Source: Carnobacterium_B sp045617425
Lineage (GTDB): Bacteria; Bacillota; Bacilli; Lactobacillales; Carnobacteriaceae
Assembly: GCF_045617425.1 (NCBI RefSeq)
Contig: NZ_JAZLIO010000018.1
Coordinates: 124,001 to 188,000, forward strand
Direction: 5' to 3'
DNA: 64,000 nt
This document shows, piece after piece, positions 35,046 through 44,329 of the stretch. Numbering within the stretch: position 1 is the stretch's first letter; each line of letters starts with the position of its first letter. The notes under the pieces were generated by a model. It was not told where the DNA came from. It did no database searches and saw nothing but the letters and a program-made list of their open reading frames with translations. The translations under genes were made by a program, and so were the position numbers.

Positions 35046-35059
35046 TTACGAAAGTGTAA
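35046..35059 (+). promoter_or_regulatory. Candidate BceR-type operator
   Basis: TTACG-AAAG-TGTAA, part of the perfect inverted repeat CTTAC-N7-GTAAG, matches the BceR-like consensus TnACA-N4-TGTAA with one mismatch. It lies about 100 bases before the ABC transporter genes. A weak TTGATT at 35063 could be the -35 box. Confidence 0.6.
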
Positions 35060-35156
35060 GGTTTGATTGCTATCTGTAAGAAGAGATAAAAGCAGACATT
35101 GTTCATTTTTATTACACTAGTAATAGAGTTAAGGAAATGAACAGGAGGAAACAATT

Positions 35157-35924
35157 ATGACATTATTAGAAGTGAGTCATTTAAAAAAGATATATACAGG
35201 GAAGTTCTCAACACAAGAAGTTCAAGCTTTGAAAGACGTAAATTTTTCAGTAGAAAAAGGTGAATTTATCTCCATCATGGGAGAGTCAGGTTCAGGTAAA
35301 ACAAGTTTATTGAATATTTTAGCAACCCTTGATACTGCAACTGATGGCGAGGTTCTGCTAGAAGGAAAAGATCTAACAGGAATTAAAGACAGTGATATTT
35401 CAAATTTCCGTAGAGATTATTTAGGCTTTGTCTTTCAAGACTTTAACTTATTGGATAATTTTTCAATCAAAGACAATATTTTACTGCCGCTAGTACTGTC
35501 AAATACACCCGTCACTGAAATGGAACATCGGTTAATGCCAATCGTCAAAAAAATGAAAATTGATGGAATAATCAATCATTTTCCTTACGAAGTTTCTGGA
35601 GGACAAAAACAACGTGCAGCTGTCGCTCGTGCTTTGATTACTAATCCTAAGTTACTTCTTGCTGATGAACCAACTGGAGCCTTAGATTCAAAATCCAGTC
35701 AAAGTCTGCTAGAAACTTTTGAAGCTATTAATAATGCGGGTCAAACCATTATCATGGTCACTCATAGTACAAGAGCTGCTGCTTACTCGAATCGTGTCTT
35801 GTTCATTCAAGATGGTGAAGTGTACCATGAAATTTATCGTGGAGAACAAACGCCAGATCAGTTCATGGACAAAATTTCTCAAGCATTAGTTGTACTAGCT
35901 AATAGAGGTGAGCAACATGAATAG
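35157..35924 (+). CDS. BceA-type ABC transporter ATP-binding protein
   Basis: The protein has 255 residues: Walker A GESGSGKTSLLNIL (42-), Q-loop VFQDFNLLDNF, signature VSGGQKQRAAVARAL, Walker B LLLADEPTGALDSKSSQ and H-loop VTHS. It is the MacB/BceA type that drives FtsX-like permeases. GGAGG lies eight bases before the ATG, and it overlaps the permease gene by 8 bases. With the kinase and regulator it forms a peptide-antibiotic detoxification module; the substrate cannot be read from sequence. Confidence 0.95.
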   Translation: MTLLEVSHLKKIYTGKFSTQEVQALKDVNFSVEKGEFISIMGESGSGKTSLLNILATLDTATDGEVLLEGKDLTGIKDSDISNFRRDYLGFVFQDFNLLDNFSIKDNILLPLVLSNTPVTEMEHRLMPIVKKMKIDGIINHFPYEVSGGQKQRAAVARALITNPKLLLADEPTGALDSKSSQSLLETFEAINNAGQTIIMVTHSTRAAAYSNRVLFIQDGEVYHEIYRGEQTPDQFMDKISQALVVLANRGEQHE

Positions 35925-37896
35925 AAGATTTTTTTCAAAATTAGCTCTACGTAATATTAAATCCAATAAGCAAATTTATTTACCTTATATTTTTGCTTCT
36001 ATTGCTACCGTGTCAATGTTTTACATGATGATTGCTTTGATGGGGAATAAATTCGTCCAAACGAGAAACGCATCTTTACCACCTATGTTTGCTCTTGGAG
36101 CAGTAGTTATAGGAGTATTTTCCTTTCTATTTATTTTGTATACCAACAGTTTTCTGATCAAGCGGAGAAAAAAAGAAATTGGATTATATGCGATACTAGG
36201 AATGAAAAAGAAACACATTTCGAAAATACTGACGATTGAATCACTAGTAACCAGCTCTTTAAGTATCACGTTAGGCTTGATTGTTGGACATTTATTGGGA
36301 GAATTAGCTTTTCTTGTTTTAAATTATGTTTTAAAATTTGGTGTCAAAATGTCTTTTCCTCTCACGTTAAAAGCTGTGATGTTTACGATTGGATTATTTG
36401 TTCTCATCTTTTTAGTAACATTGATTTATAATGTCACTCAAGTGAGATTTAGTAATCCGATTCAATTGATTAAAGGAAATCAAACAGGAGAACGCGAGCC
36501 TAAAAGTTCTATTTTTCTATTTATCCTTTCTTTATTATTGATTGGTTCAGGCTATTATCTATCTGTAACGATTGATAATCCAATGGATGCAATAATTTAC
36601 TTTTTCCTTGCAGTACTTTTAGTTATTATTGGTACATATTTCTTGTTCATTTCAGGATCAATATTTATTCTGAAAGCAATGAAGAAGAATAAGAAATTGT
36701 ATTACCGTCCAAGTCCATTTATTTCAATTTCTGGGATGCTTTATCGAATGAAACAAAATGCCGTAGGGTTAGCTAACATTACTATTTTAGCAACGATGGT
36801 CATTGTGGCTGTGTCGACGACGTTAGCCATTTTCCTTGGAATAGAAGGAACTTTGGATAATCAGTTTCCTTATGAAAATCAACTGACTTATTATACAGAT
36901 GATCATGATTTAGAAGAAGAAATAGAAGAAATAAAAAAAGAAACACAAACAATAGGTTTAGAAGTAACTGGGACAGAAATGTATAATTACTATACTTTGT
37001 ATCCAATATTACAAAAAGATGAACTTGCTATTGAAAAAATAGATTATTCAAAGAATGATCTTTTTAATGTTACATTGTTAGTAGAAGAAGATTATGAGAG
37101 AATGACCAATCAATCGATTGATTTAGACTCAAATGAAGTATTAGTGAATGAACAAAAAATTACCTATGGCTATTCTACAATACGTATAGGAGATGCAACG
37201 TATCAAATCAGGTCAAAGATAGAAGATCCTATCAAAAAGGATGAGAATCTAAAAAAAGAGGAAAAATTAATAAATTCAAGTATGATAATCGTAGTTGAAT
37301 CGAAAGAAATTCTTCAGTCTATTATAGACTATGAAGTCAAGACATTAGAAATTGAATATGATTCTCCTATGGAAGCCAAGATTTCATGGAATACAACTGG
37401 GACACCAGAGCAAAAAGAAAATTATACTAGGAAATTAGAAGATGTATTAAGCAAAAAAGATGGTTCATATTATGAGTCAAAAGAACTCATGAGGAATAAT
37501 TTATACGATATGAATGGTGGCTTTTTGTTCTTAGGTATGTTCCTTGGATTATTGTTTGTTTTTGGAGCAGCTTTGATTACCTACTTTAAACAAGTTTCAG
37601 AAGGATACGACGACCGAGAAAAGTTCCAGATCATGCAAAAAGTAGGATTAGATAAAAACATGATTCGTAAAACGACTCGTTTACAAATTATTTGGATGTT
37701 CTTACTGCCTTTAGTAGTTGCTGTGATTCATGTTGCATTTGCTTTTCCTATTATCCAAAAGTTGTTATTAGTTTTTCGTGTAACGGACACATTATTAGTA
37801 TTAGAATGTTTTGCAGGGGTCATCGTTGGCTTTAGTATCATCTATGGAGTCATTTATCAAGTAACTTCAAAAATATATTACAGTATTGTTAAATAA
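35917..37896 (+). CDS. BceB-type ABC transporter permease
   Basis: The protein has about 659 residues and probably ten TM helices. The N-terminal FtsX-like domain (KLALRNIKSNKQIYLPYIFASI) has helices to about residue 310. A large extracellular domain (about 310-510) lies between TM7 and TM8, and a second FtsX domain ends the protein. The big loop is the diagnostic feature of BceB permeases and binds or senses the peptide antibiotic or its lipid target. The ATG at 35917 follows GAGGTG by six bases; a GTG nine bases earlier sits in that SD. A strong terminator follows. Confidence 0.94.
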   Translation: MNRRFFSKLALRNIKSNKQIYLPYIFASIATVSMFYMMIALMGNKFVQTRNASLPPMFALGAVVIGVFSFLFILYTNSFLIKRRKKEIGLYAILGMKKKHISKILTIESLVTSSLSITLGLIVGHLLGELAFLVLNYVLKFGVKMSFPLTLKAVMFTIGLFVLIFLVTLIYNVTQVRFSNPIQLIKGNQTGEREPKSSIFLFILSLLLIGSGYYLSVTIDNPMDAIIYFFLAVLLVIIGTYFLFISGSIFILKAMKKNKKLYYRPSPFISISGMLYRMKQNAVGLANITILATMVIVAVSTTLAIFLGIEGTLDNQFPYENQLTYYTDDHDLEEEIEEIKKETQTIGLEVTGTEMYNYYTLYPILQKDELAIEKIDYSKNDLFNVTLLVEEDYERMTNQSIDLDSNEVLVNEQKITYGYSTIRIGDATYQIRSKIEDPIKKDENLKKEEKLINSSMIIVVESKEILQSIIDYEVKTLEIEYDSPMEAKISWNTTGTPEQKENYTRKLEDVLSKKDGSYYESKELMRNNLYDMNGGFLFLGMFLGLLFVFGAALITYFKQVSEGYDDREKFQIMQKVGLDKNMIRKTTRLQIIWMFLLPLVVAVIHVAFAFPIIQKLLLVFRVTDTLLVLECFAGVIVGFSIIYGVIYQVTSKIYYSIVK

Positions 37897-37909
37897 TATT
37901 ATAACCAGA

Positions 37910-37951
37910 AAAAGAGCGATTTAAGACTTAGTCTTGAATCGCTCTTTTTGT
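37910..37951 (+). terminator. Terminator after the Bce-type operon
   Basis: Stem AAAGAGCGATTTAAGAC / GTCTTGAATCGCTCTTT (one G-U) with a 4-base loop, then TTG. Confidence 0.92.
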
Positions 37952-38004
37952 TTGACAAAAAAAGATAAAACGCTTGCATTTATAAAAGAAAAAGGTTACA
38001 TTGT

Positions 38005-38020
38005 ACTTGTATATACAAGT
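38005..38020. promoter_or_regulatory. Candidate TreR operator
   Basis: ACTTGTATATACAAGT is a perfect 16-base palindrome 33 bases before the treB start. Its TTGTATATACAA core is of the type bound by GntR/TreR repressors of trehalose operons. The treR gene lies downstream of the operon. Confidence 0.75.
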
Positions 38021-38052
38021 TGCAATTATAATTTTTCTTAGGAGGAAAAAAA

Positions 38053-39561
38053 ATGGCAGATTACACGCAAGATGCAAAACAGCTTTTGGAAGATATTGGA
38101 GGCCCTGATAATATTTCTGCAGTCAGTCACTGTGCCACTCGCATGCGTTTCGTATTAAATGATCCATCAAAAGCAGATAGCAAAAAAATCGAAGATATCC
38201 CCACAGTCAAAGGTACCTTTACTCAAGCCGGTCAGTATCAAGTTATTATTGGCAATGATGTTGCCACATTTTATAATGTGTTTTCAAAAATTTCCGGAAA
38301 AGAAGGCGTATCTAAGGACGAAGTGAAAGCAGCAAGTAAACAGAATCAAAATCCAGTACAACGTGCGATGTCTGTTTTAGCAGAAATCTTTACACCCATT
38401 ATTCCAGCAATCGTAGTCGGGGGTCTTATTTTAGGGTTCCGTAACATCTTAGAAGCTATTCCTATGGAATCTCTTGGACAATTGATGGTAGATGGTGTAG
38501 CACAAGTTAATAATGCTGGAGAACCAATTTACAATACCATTGTTAATGTCAGTCAATTTTGGAGTGGTGTTAACTCGTTTTTATGGCTGATTGGTGAAGC
38601 CATCTTCCACTTCTTACCAGTAGGTATCACATGGAGTGTTGCTAAGAAAATGGGAACTACTCAAATTTTAGGTATCGTATTAGGGCTCACATTAGTGTCA
38701 CCTCAATTATTGAATGCATATGCAGTTGCTGGAACAGCAGCAGCAGAAATTCCAGTTTGGGACTTTGGTTATTTCACCATTGATATGATTGGGTACCAAG
38801 CACAAGTTATTCCTGCTATGTTGGCTGGATTTTTACTTGCCTATTTAGAATTAGGTTTACGTAAAATTATCCCGCAAGCCATTTCAATGATTTTCGTGCC
38901 ATTCTTTGCTTTAGTTCCAACTGTTTTACTTGCTCATACAGTTTTAGGACCAATTGGTTGGGTTATAGGGAACTGGATCTCAAGTATCGTTTATGCAGGA
39001 TTAGGAAGCTCATTTAACTGGTTATTTGGTGCCTTGTTCGGCTTCTTGTATGCACCATTAGTAATTACCGGATTGCACCATATGACGAATGCAATCGATC
39101 TACAATTGATTGCTGACTTTGATGGAACAAATTTATGGCCAATGATCGCTTTATCAAATATTGCACAAGGTTCAGCAGTATTGGCTATTATCTTCTTACA
39201 CCGTGGAAATGAAAAAGAAGAACAAGTTTCTATTCCAGCAATGATTTCTTGTTACTTGGGCGTAACTGAACCCGCTATGTTTGGGATCAATATCAAATAC
39301 ATTTACCCATTTGTGGCGGCTATGATTGGGTCAGGTATTGCCGGATTAGTAGCAACTATCTTTAATGTAACAGCCAATTCAATTGGTGTTGGTGGACTTC
39401 CAGGGATTTTGTCAATTCAAAATCAATATTGGCTTATCTTCGCTATTTGTATGGTAATCGCAATAGTAGTGCCGTTTGTTTTAACAGTCGTTTTCCGTAA
39501 ATACAATATTTTAAATAAATCAGATCAAGTCGTTGTTGCAGAACCAGAATTAGGAAAATAA
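38053..39561 (+). CDS. treB: Trehalose-specific PTS EIIBC component
   Basis: The protein has 502 residues. The EIIB domain at the N-terminus carries the phosphorylated Cys27 in SHCATRMRF. The EIIC domain (about 100-485) has about ten TM helices and the GVTEPAMFGIN motif. No EIIA domain is fused, so phosphate must come from another IIA, possibly the protein at 6425-6943. It imports trehalose as trehalose-6-phosphate. AGGAGG lies eight bases before the ATG. treC follows after 22 bases. Confidence 0.95.
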   Translation: MADYTQDAKQLLEDIGGPDNISAVSHCATRMRFVLNDPSKADSKKIEDIPTVKGTFTQAGQYQVIIGNDVATFYNVFSKISGKEGVSKDEVKAASKQNQNPVQRAMSVLAEIFTPIIPAIVVGGLILGFRNILEAIPMESLGQLMVDGVAQVNNAGEPIYNTIVNVSQFWSGVNSFLWLIGEAIFHFLPVGITWSVAKKMGTTQILGIVLGLTLVSPQLLNAYAVAGTAAAEIPVWDFGYFTIDMIGYQAQVIPAMLAGFLLAYLELGLRKIIPQAISMIFVPFFALVPTVLLAHTVLGPIGWVIGNWISSIVYAGLGSSFNWLFGALFGFLYAPLVITGLHHMTNAIDLQLIADFDGTNLWPMIALSNIAQGSAVLAIIFLHRGNEKEEQVSIPAMISCYLGVTEPAMFGINIKYIYPFVAAMIGSGIAGLVATIFNVTANSIGVGGLPGILSIQNQYWLIFAICMVIAIVVPFVLTVVFRKYNILNKSDQVVVAEPELGK

Positions 39562-39583
39562 TTTTTTAGAAAGTAGGAATAAA

Positions 39584-41239
39584 ATGAGTACCTTTCATGA
39601 GAAAGTTGTGTATCAAATTTACCCAAAATCTTTTAAGGATTCCAATGGAGATGGAGTAGGGGATTTAAGAGGAATTATTGAAAAAATACCTTATTTAGCT
39701 GAGTTAGGCGTTGATGTATTATGGATCAATCCATTCTTCATTTCCCCACAAAAAGACAATGGCTATGATATCGCTAATTATGTAGAAATCGATCCTTTAT
39801 TTGGAACAATGGAAGATTTTGAGGAACTCATTGCTATAACGAAGGAATACAAGTTGGAAGTTATGTTAGACATGGTGTTAAATCATACCTCTATCGAACA
39901 TGAATGGTTCCAAAAAGCTCTTAAAGGTGAGAAGAAATACCAAGATTACTATATCCTACGTGAACCAAAGGCAGATGGAAGTCACCCTACGAACTGGGTC
40001 TCAAAATTTGGAGGCCCAGCTTGGGCTCCTTTTGATGATACTGGAAAAGAGTACTTGCATTTGTATGACGTGTCTCAAGCTGACTTAGATTGGCGTAATC
40101 CTGAAGTAAGAGAAGAAGTATTTAATGTAGTCAATTTTTGGTTAAAAAAAGGGGTAAAAGGATTCCGATTTGATGTGATCAATGTAATCGGTAAAGATGA
40201 AGAACTTTTAGATGCAGAAGATAATATAGGGAAATCACTGTACACAGATCGCCCAATTGCGCATGAATTTATTCATGAAATGAACCAAAAAACGTTTGGG
40301 AGATATTCGGATATTATGACAGTTGGTGAAATGTCTTCAACAACGATTGAAAATGGAATTGCATATTCTAATCCTGATAAACAAGAATTATCTATGGTTT
40401 TTAGTTTTCATCATTTAAAAGTTGATTATTTAGATGGCGAAAAATGGAGCAAAACACCATTTGATTTTATAAAACTAAAAGAGTTACTCAACGATTGGCA
40501 GGAAGGCATGTCTCGTGGAAATGGATGGAATGCATTATTCTGGAACAATCATGACCAACCTCGTGTGATAAGCCGATTTGGAGATCCTATCCATCATTTT
40601 GAAGCTTCTGCTAAGCTTTTCGCTCAATCGATTCATTTGCTGCGTGGGACCCCTTATATTTATCAAGGGGAAGAAATTGGGATGACAGATCCGGAATTTC
40701 AAGAAATTACAGATTATATAGACATTGAAACGCATAATGCATATAAAGAATTAAAAGCAAAAGATTTGCCACATGAAGAAATTATGGAAATCATCAAAAG
40801 TAAGTCTCGAGATAACAGTCGGACTCCGATGCAATGGACAAGTGAGGAAAATGCAGGCTTTACTTCAGGAGAACCATGGATAAAATTAGCTGATAATTAC
40901 CATCAAATTAATGTAGCAAAAGAACAAGCGGAAGGGTCTATCTTTGAATTTTATAAAAGATTGATTCAATTGCGAAAAGAGATGCCGGTTATTTCTGAAG
41001 GAAGCTATCGCGGAATCATGATGGATCATCCCACTGTTTATGGCTATATTAGAGAATATGAAGGTGAACAGTTGCTTGTATTCAACCATTTTTATGCAAA
41101 TTCGGTAACGTTGGAAATTCCAGAAGAATTTTTAACGAAACCTAGTAGCTACCTTATTGGAAATGGAAAAGAAAGAGCAATCACTACTAACTTAGAATTA
41201 GGTCCTTACGAAACCATTGCTTTTTATTTTGAAAACTAG
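39584..41239 (+). CDS. treC: Trehalose-6-phosphate hydrolase
   Basis: The protein has 551 residues of GH13: VVYQIYPKSFKDSNGDGVGDLRGI, DMVLNHTS, nucleophile Asp197 in GFRFDVINVI, acid/base Glu249 in VGEMSS and Asp324 in NNHDQPR. The SRDNSRTPMQW motif is shared by oligo-1,6-glucosidases and TreC. TreC is preferred because treB precedes it and treR follows. It splits cytosolic trehalose-6-phosphate into glucose and glucose-6-phosphate. Confidence 0.95.
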   Translation: MSTFHEKVVYQIYPKSFKDSNGDGVGDLRGIIEKIPYLAELGVDVLWINPFFISPQKDNGYDIANYVEIDPLFGTMEDFEELIAITKEYKLEVMLDMVLNHTSIEHEWFQKALKGEKKYQDYYILREPKADGSHPTNWVSKFGGPAWAPFDDTGKEYLHLYDVSQADLDWRNPEVREEVFNVVNFWLKKGVKGFRFDVINVIGKDEELLDAEDNIGKSLYTDRPIAHEFIHEMNQKTFGRYSDIMTVGEMSSTTIENGIAYSNPDKQELSMVFSFHHLKVDYLDGEKWSKTPFDFIKLKELLNDWQEGMSRGNGWNALFWNNHDQPRVISRFGDPIHHFEASAKLFAQSIHLLRGTPYIYQGEEIGMTDPEFQEITDYIDIETHNAYKELKAKDLPHEEIMEIIKSKSRDNSRTPMQWTSEENAGFTSGEPWIKLADNYHQINVAKEQAEGSIFEFYKRLIQLRKEMPVISEGSYRGIMMDHPTVYGYIREYEGEQLLVFNHFYANSVTLEIPEEFLTKPSSYLIGNGKERAITTNLELGPYETIAFYFEN

Positions 41240-41277
41240 AGTAACTGAAAATTTGATTGTTATTTTAGAAGAACTTA

Positions 41278-41326
41278 AAAAAAATCATGAAGCCGGGAAT
41301 AGTGGTCCCAGCCTCATGATTTTTTA
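41278..41326. terminator. Terminator between treC and treR
   Basis: Stem AATCATGA / TCATGATT with an inner GGGA/TCCC pairing, flanked by A- and T-runs. It is probably used from the treC side. Confidence 0.8.
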
Positions 41327-41344
41327 TTTTAACCCTTTTCCACT

Positions 41345-41530
41345 TATGGATTCTATATGAAAAGAGCTTTCGTTTTGGTTTATTGATTAAGTTAGCACCA
41401 AAATAAGCTTCCGTTTAACTATTAAAGTAGATTTATTGATTAAATGAGCATCAAAAAAAGTCCCATTTGACTAATAATACAAACTTATCAATTAAGTTAG
41501 TACAAAACTAGGATTTTACAAATAAACGGT
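41345..41530. repeat. Degenerate tandem repeats of about 52 bases between treC and treR
   Basis: Three units start at about 41381 (TATTGATTAAGTTAGCACCA), 41434 (TATTGATTAAATGAGCATCA) and 41486 (TATCAATTAAGTTAGTACAA). Each is followed by an A-run and a T-rich part. A fourth, more decayed unit may precede them from about 41345. The array lies between convergent genes and carries no ORF. Function unknown. Confidence 0.6.
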
Positions 41531-41557
41531 TTTGCTTTTAGAGGGCCGGAGTGTTGC

Positions 41558-42274
41558 CTAAAGAGAATTTCGTCGTCTAGCAAAATCGACAAATCGAAAG
41601 CGATCCAAACGATGACGAGATTCGGTATGCTGAAATAGGGTTGTATCTTCTAAATAGACATTACTTCGCACAACCACAACATGGGTGTCTTCTTGAAGGT
41701 CCATCAATTTTTTATCTTCTTCAGTAATAGGATCTACCGTTATTTCCTTTTGAGCATATCCGATAGATAAACCCAATATTTGCTCAATATAATGGTACAA
41801 CGAATCTTCAGCGGCTTCATCCGGGATATTTGGAACAATAGAAGTGATTAAATAATCCTTATCAATGATAACCACTTCTCCATGTACTTTTCTTACTCGT
41901 TCAAGATACAAAACTGGAGTACCTACAGAAAGATTTAAGTGATTCGCTAACTCTTCTGAAACAGGCAGCAAACCGTTGGATACCACGATTGTTTGACTAT
42001 TCATATTTTGTGCGTCTTGGAGTTCTTTGTAACTGGTCAACCCAGATACCGGAAAATCAAAGCGCTTAATATCTAAAACAATAGAACCTTTGCCTTGTAC
42101 TTTTTGTATATACCCTTTTTCTAAAAGTAAATTTAAAGCTTTTCGAATTGTTTCACGGGAAACATTGTAGGTTTTGACTAATTCATTTTCACTAGGTAAA
42201 AGATCGCCAGAAATAAATCGCTGATTTAAAATCGCTGCTTCAAGATCTAAAAAAATTTCATTAAACTTGCTCAT
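41558..42274 (-). CDS. treR: TreR, GntR-family repressor of the trehalose operon
   Basis: The protein has 238 residues: N-terminal GntR winged helix (LLPSENELVKTYNVSRETIRKALNLLLEKGYIQKVQGKGSIVL, about 25-68) and a C-terminal UTRA effector domain (about 90-230). TreR senses trehalose-6-phosphate and releases the tre operator. It is convergent with treBC, and the palindrome at 38005 is its likely site. AGGAAT lies before the ATG. Confidence 0.93.
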   Translation of the reverse strand: MSKFNEIFLDLEAAILNQRFISGDLLPSENELVKTYNVSRETIRKALNLLLEKGYIQKVQGKGSIVLDIKRFDFPVSGLTSYKELQDAQNMNSQTIVVSNGLLPVSEELANHLNLSVGTPVLYLERVRKVHGEVVIIDKDYLITSIVPNIPDEAAEDSLYHYIEQILGLSIGYAQKEITVDPITEEDKKLMDLQEDTHVVVVRSNVYLEDTTLFQHTESRHRLDRFRFVDFARRRNSL

Positions 42275-42479
42275 ATAGATTCCTCACATTTCCTATCCTT
42301 AGCTTACATTTTAGCATAATCCCTTAAGAAAAACTCGTAAATACTAACACTTGTTTAAGTAGAATAAGGAAAAAAGTAATCAGAAAAATTAGAAAAAAAG
42401 TTGTGTTTAAACCTTTCTAGTGTATTATTGTAAGAATATAAAAGCGCAATGGGGTATACATTACAAGGGGGCAATTGAT

Positions 42480-44237
42480 TTGACAAATGTAGAAACTAGA
42501 ACATTGGAAAAAAGAATCAAAGTAGCAGCAAAAAAAATACCTGCTGATTTAGTTGTTAAAAATGGAACAATCGTAAACGTATTTACGGGTGAATTCATGA
42601 GTGGAGATATTGCGATAACAGAAGGTATGATTGTTGGAATAGGATCGTATGACGGAGTTGAAACAATTGATGCTCAAAATAAAGTTATTGTACCAGGATT
42701 TATTGACGGACATGTTCATATTGAAAGTTCGTTGTTAACACCAAAAGAATTCTCAAAAGTCGTATTGCAACATGGCGTAACCAGTGTTATCACGGATCCG
42801 CATGAAATTGCAAATGTAGCTGGAGTGAATGGCATTCAGTTTATGCTAGAAGAAGCTAAAAACTTGCCAATGGATATTTATGTTATGTTATCTTCTTGCG
42901 TCCCAGCAACAGCATTTGAAAATAATGGTGCATTATTAAACGCCGAACAACTTGAACCTTTCTTATCAGAGCCAGAAGTATTAGGTTTAGCCGAAGTAAT
43001 GGATTTTTTATCTGTCAAAAATGGTGATAGTGTGATGATGGATAAACTTGCTATGGTTCAAGAAGCAGGTGGTTTCATAGATGGGCATGCTGCCGGTTTG
43101 ACTAGAGAAGAAATAAACATCTATTTAACAGCTGGAATTCGAACAGATCATGAAAGTATTGATGCGCAAGAAGCAAAAGACCGTTTAGACTTGGGTATGT
43201 ACTTAATGATTCGAGAAGGAACAGTAGCTAAAGACTTAATGGCTTTATTACCTGCTGTAACAGCAAAAAATGCTAGAAGGTGCTTGTTTGTTACCGATGA
43301 TAAATTGATTGATGACTTATTAACTGAGGGAAGCATTGATCATATCGTACGTTTAGCTATTGAACAAGGACTAGACCCTATAATGGCTATCCAAATGGGA
43401 ACGCTAAATACAGCAGAATGTTTTAATTTGAAACATTTAGGGGCTATTGCTCCAGGTTACCAAGCTGATTTTTTGATTTTGGACGATTTAGAAACGGTTT
43501 CTATTGATCAAGTGTACAAAAAAGGGGTTATGATTTCAGATAATGGTAATTTAACTCATGCTTTATTTGAGACTAATGTGGAAAAAAAACGTATTGGCGC
43601 AGATTTAGCAAAAATAAATTCCCAAGAATTAACAACAGCAGCATTAGCGATACCTTTAACAGATTCTTTGTGTAACGTGATTGGAATCATTCCCAATAGT
43701 CTAGTGACTAATCATTTAAAAGAAAATGTCACAGTTGAAAATGATTGTTTTATCCCTTCAACCCAGAATGATCAGTTGAAAATTGCTGTTATTGAACGAC
43801 ATAACGGAACCAATCATGTCGGGTTAGGTATTGTAAAAGGATTCCGTTTAACTAAAGGAGCAATTGCTACAACTGTGGCACATGATTCACACAATATCGT
43901 AGCAGTGGGAACTTCAGATCAGGAAATACTAAAGGCGGTTGAACAAGTCATCAGAACCAATGGTGGTTTAGCTGTAATAGCAGGAAAAGAAGTACTCGCT
44001 TCATTAGCGTTACCTGTAGCAGGATTAATGACGGAATCAGATTATTTAGTTGTTAACCAAAATTTAAAAGAATTGAATCAGGCAGTCGCCACTATTGGAG
44101 AAGAAATAAATTTCAATCCGTTTTTGACATTATCCTTTTTAACCCTTCCGGTTATTCCAAAATTAAAATTAACAGATCTAGGATTATTTGATTTTGAACA
44201 ATCTGCTCATATAGCTATTCAAGCCATAAATAGGTAA
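42480..44237 (+). CDS. ade: Adenine deaminase
   Basis: The protein has about 585 residues of the amidohydrolase superfamily: DLVVKNGTIVNVFTGEF, GFIDGHVHIESSLLTP (metal ligands), VITDPHEIANVAG, DGHAAGL, TDHES and FVTDDK, plus the C-terminal adenine deaminase domain with GLGIVKGFRLTKGAIATTVAHDSHNI. It converts adenine to hypoxanthine and ammonia. I favour the TTG at 42480, which follows AAGGGGG by eight bases. A longer GTG start at 42420 lacks an SD. No purine riboswitch is visible upstream. Confidence 0.94.
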   Translation: MTNVETRTLEKRIKVAAKKIPADLVVKNGTIVNVFTGEFMSGDIAITEGMIVGIGSYDGVETIDAQNKVIVPGFIDGHVHIESSLLTPKEFSKVVLQHGVTSVITDPHEIANVAGVNGIQFMLEEAKNLPMDIYVMLSSCVPATAFENNGALLNAEQLEPFLSEPEVLGLAEVMDFLSVKNGDSVMMDKLAMVQEAGGFIDGHAAGLTREEINIYLTAGIRTDHESIDAQEAKDRLDLGMYLMIREGTVAKDLMALLPAVTAKNARRCLFVTDDKLIDDLLTEGSIDHIVRLAIEQGLDPIMAIQMGTLNTAECFNLKHLGAIAPGYQADFLILDDLETVSIDQVYKKGVMISDNGNLTHALFETNVEKKRIGADLAKINSQELTTAALAIPLTDSLCNVIGIIPNSLVTNHLKENVTVENDCFIPSTQNDQLKIAVIERHNGTNHVGLGIVKGFRLTKGAIATTVAHDSHNIVAVGTSDQEILKAVEQVIRTNGGLAVIAGKEVLASLALPVAGLMTESDYLVVNQNLKELNQAVATIGEEINFNPFLTLSFLTLPVIPKLKLTDLGLFDFEQSAHIAIQAINR

Positions 44238-44238
44238 C

Positions 44239-44284
44239 AAAAAATCCACCTAAAAGATTAAGTTCTTTTAGGTGGATTTTTTTA
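44239..44284. terminator. Bidirectional terminator between ade and the LysM-3D gene
   Basis: A perfect 17-bp stem AAAATCCACCTAAAAGA / TCTTTTAGGTGGATTTT with a 6-base loop and A/T-runs on both sides, between convergent genes. Confidence 0.93.
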
Positions 44285-44329
44285 ATTATTCAACATCTGG
44301 GGGATATGAATAAATTTAATTTAGTGGTA

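Noticed and set aside
41345..41530. CRISPR array
   Set aside because: The repeats are tandem, degenerate, without unique spacers, and no cas gene is in the window.
42360..42480. Purine riboswitch before ade
   Set aside because: No conserved purine aptamer loops are seen in the short leader.
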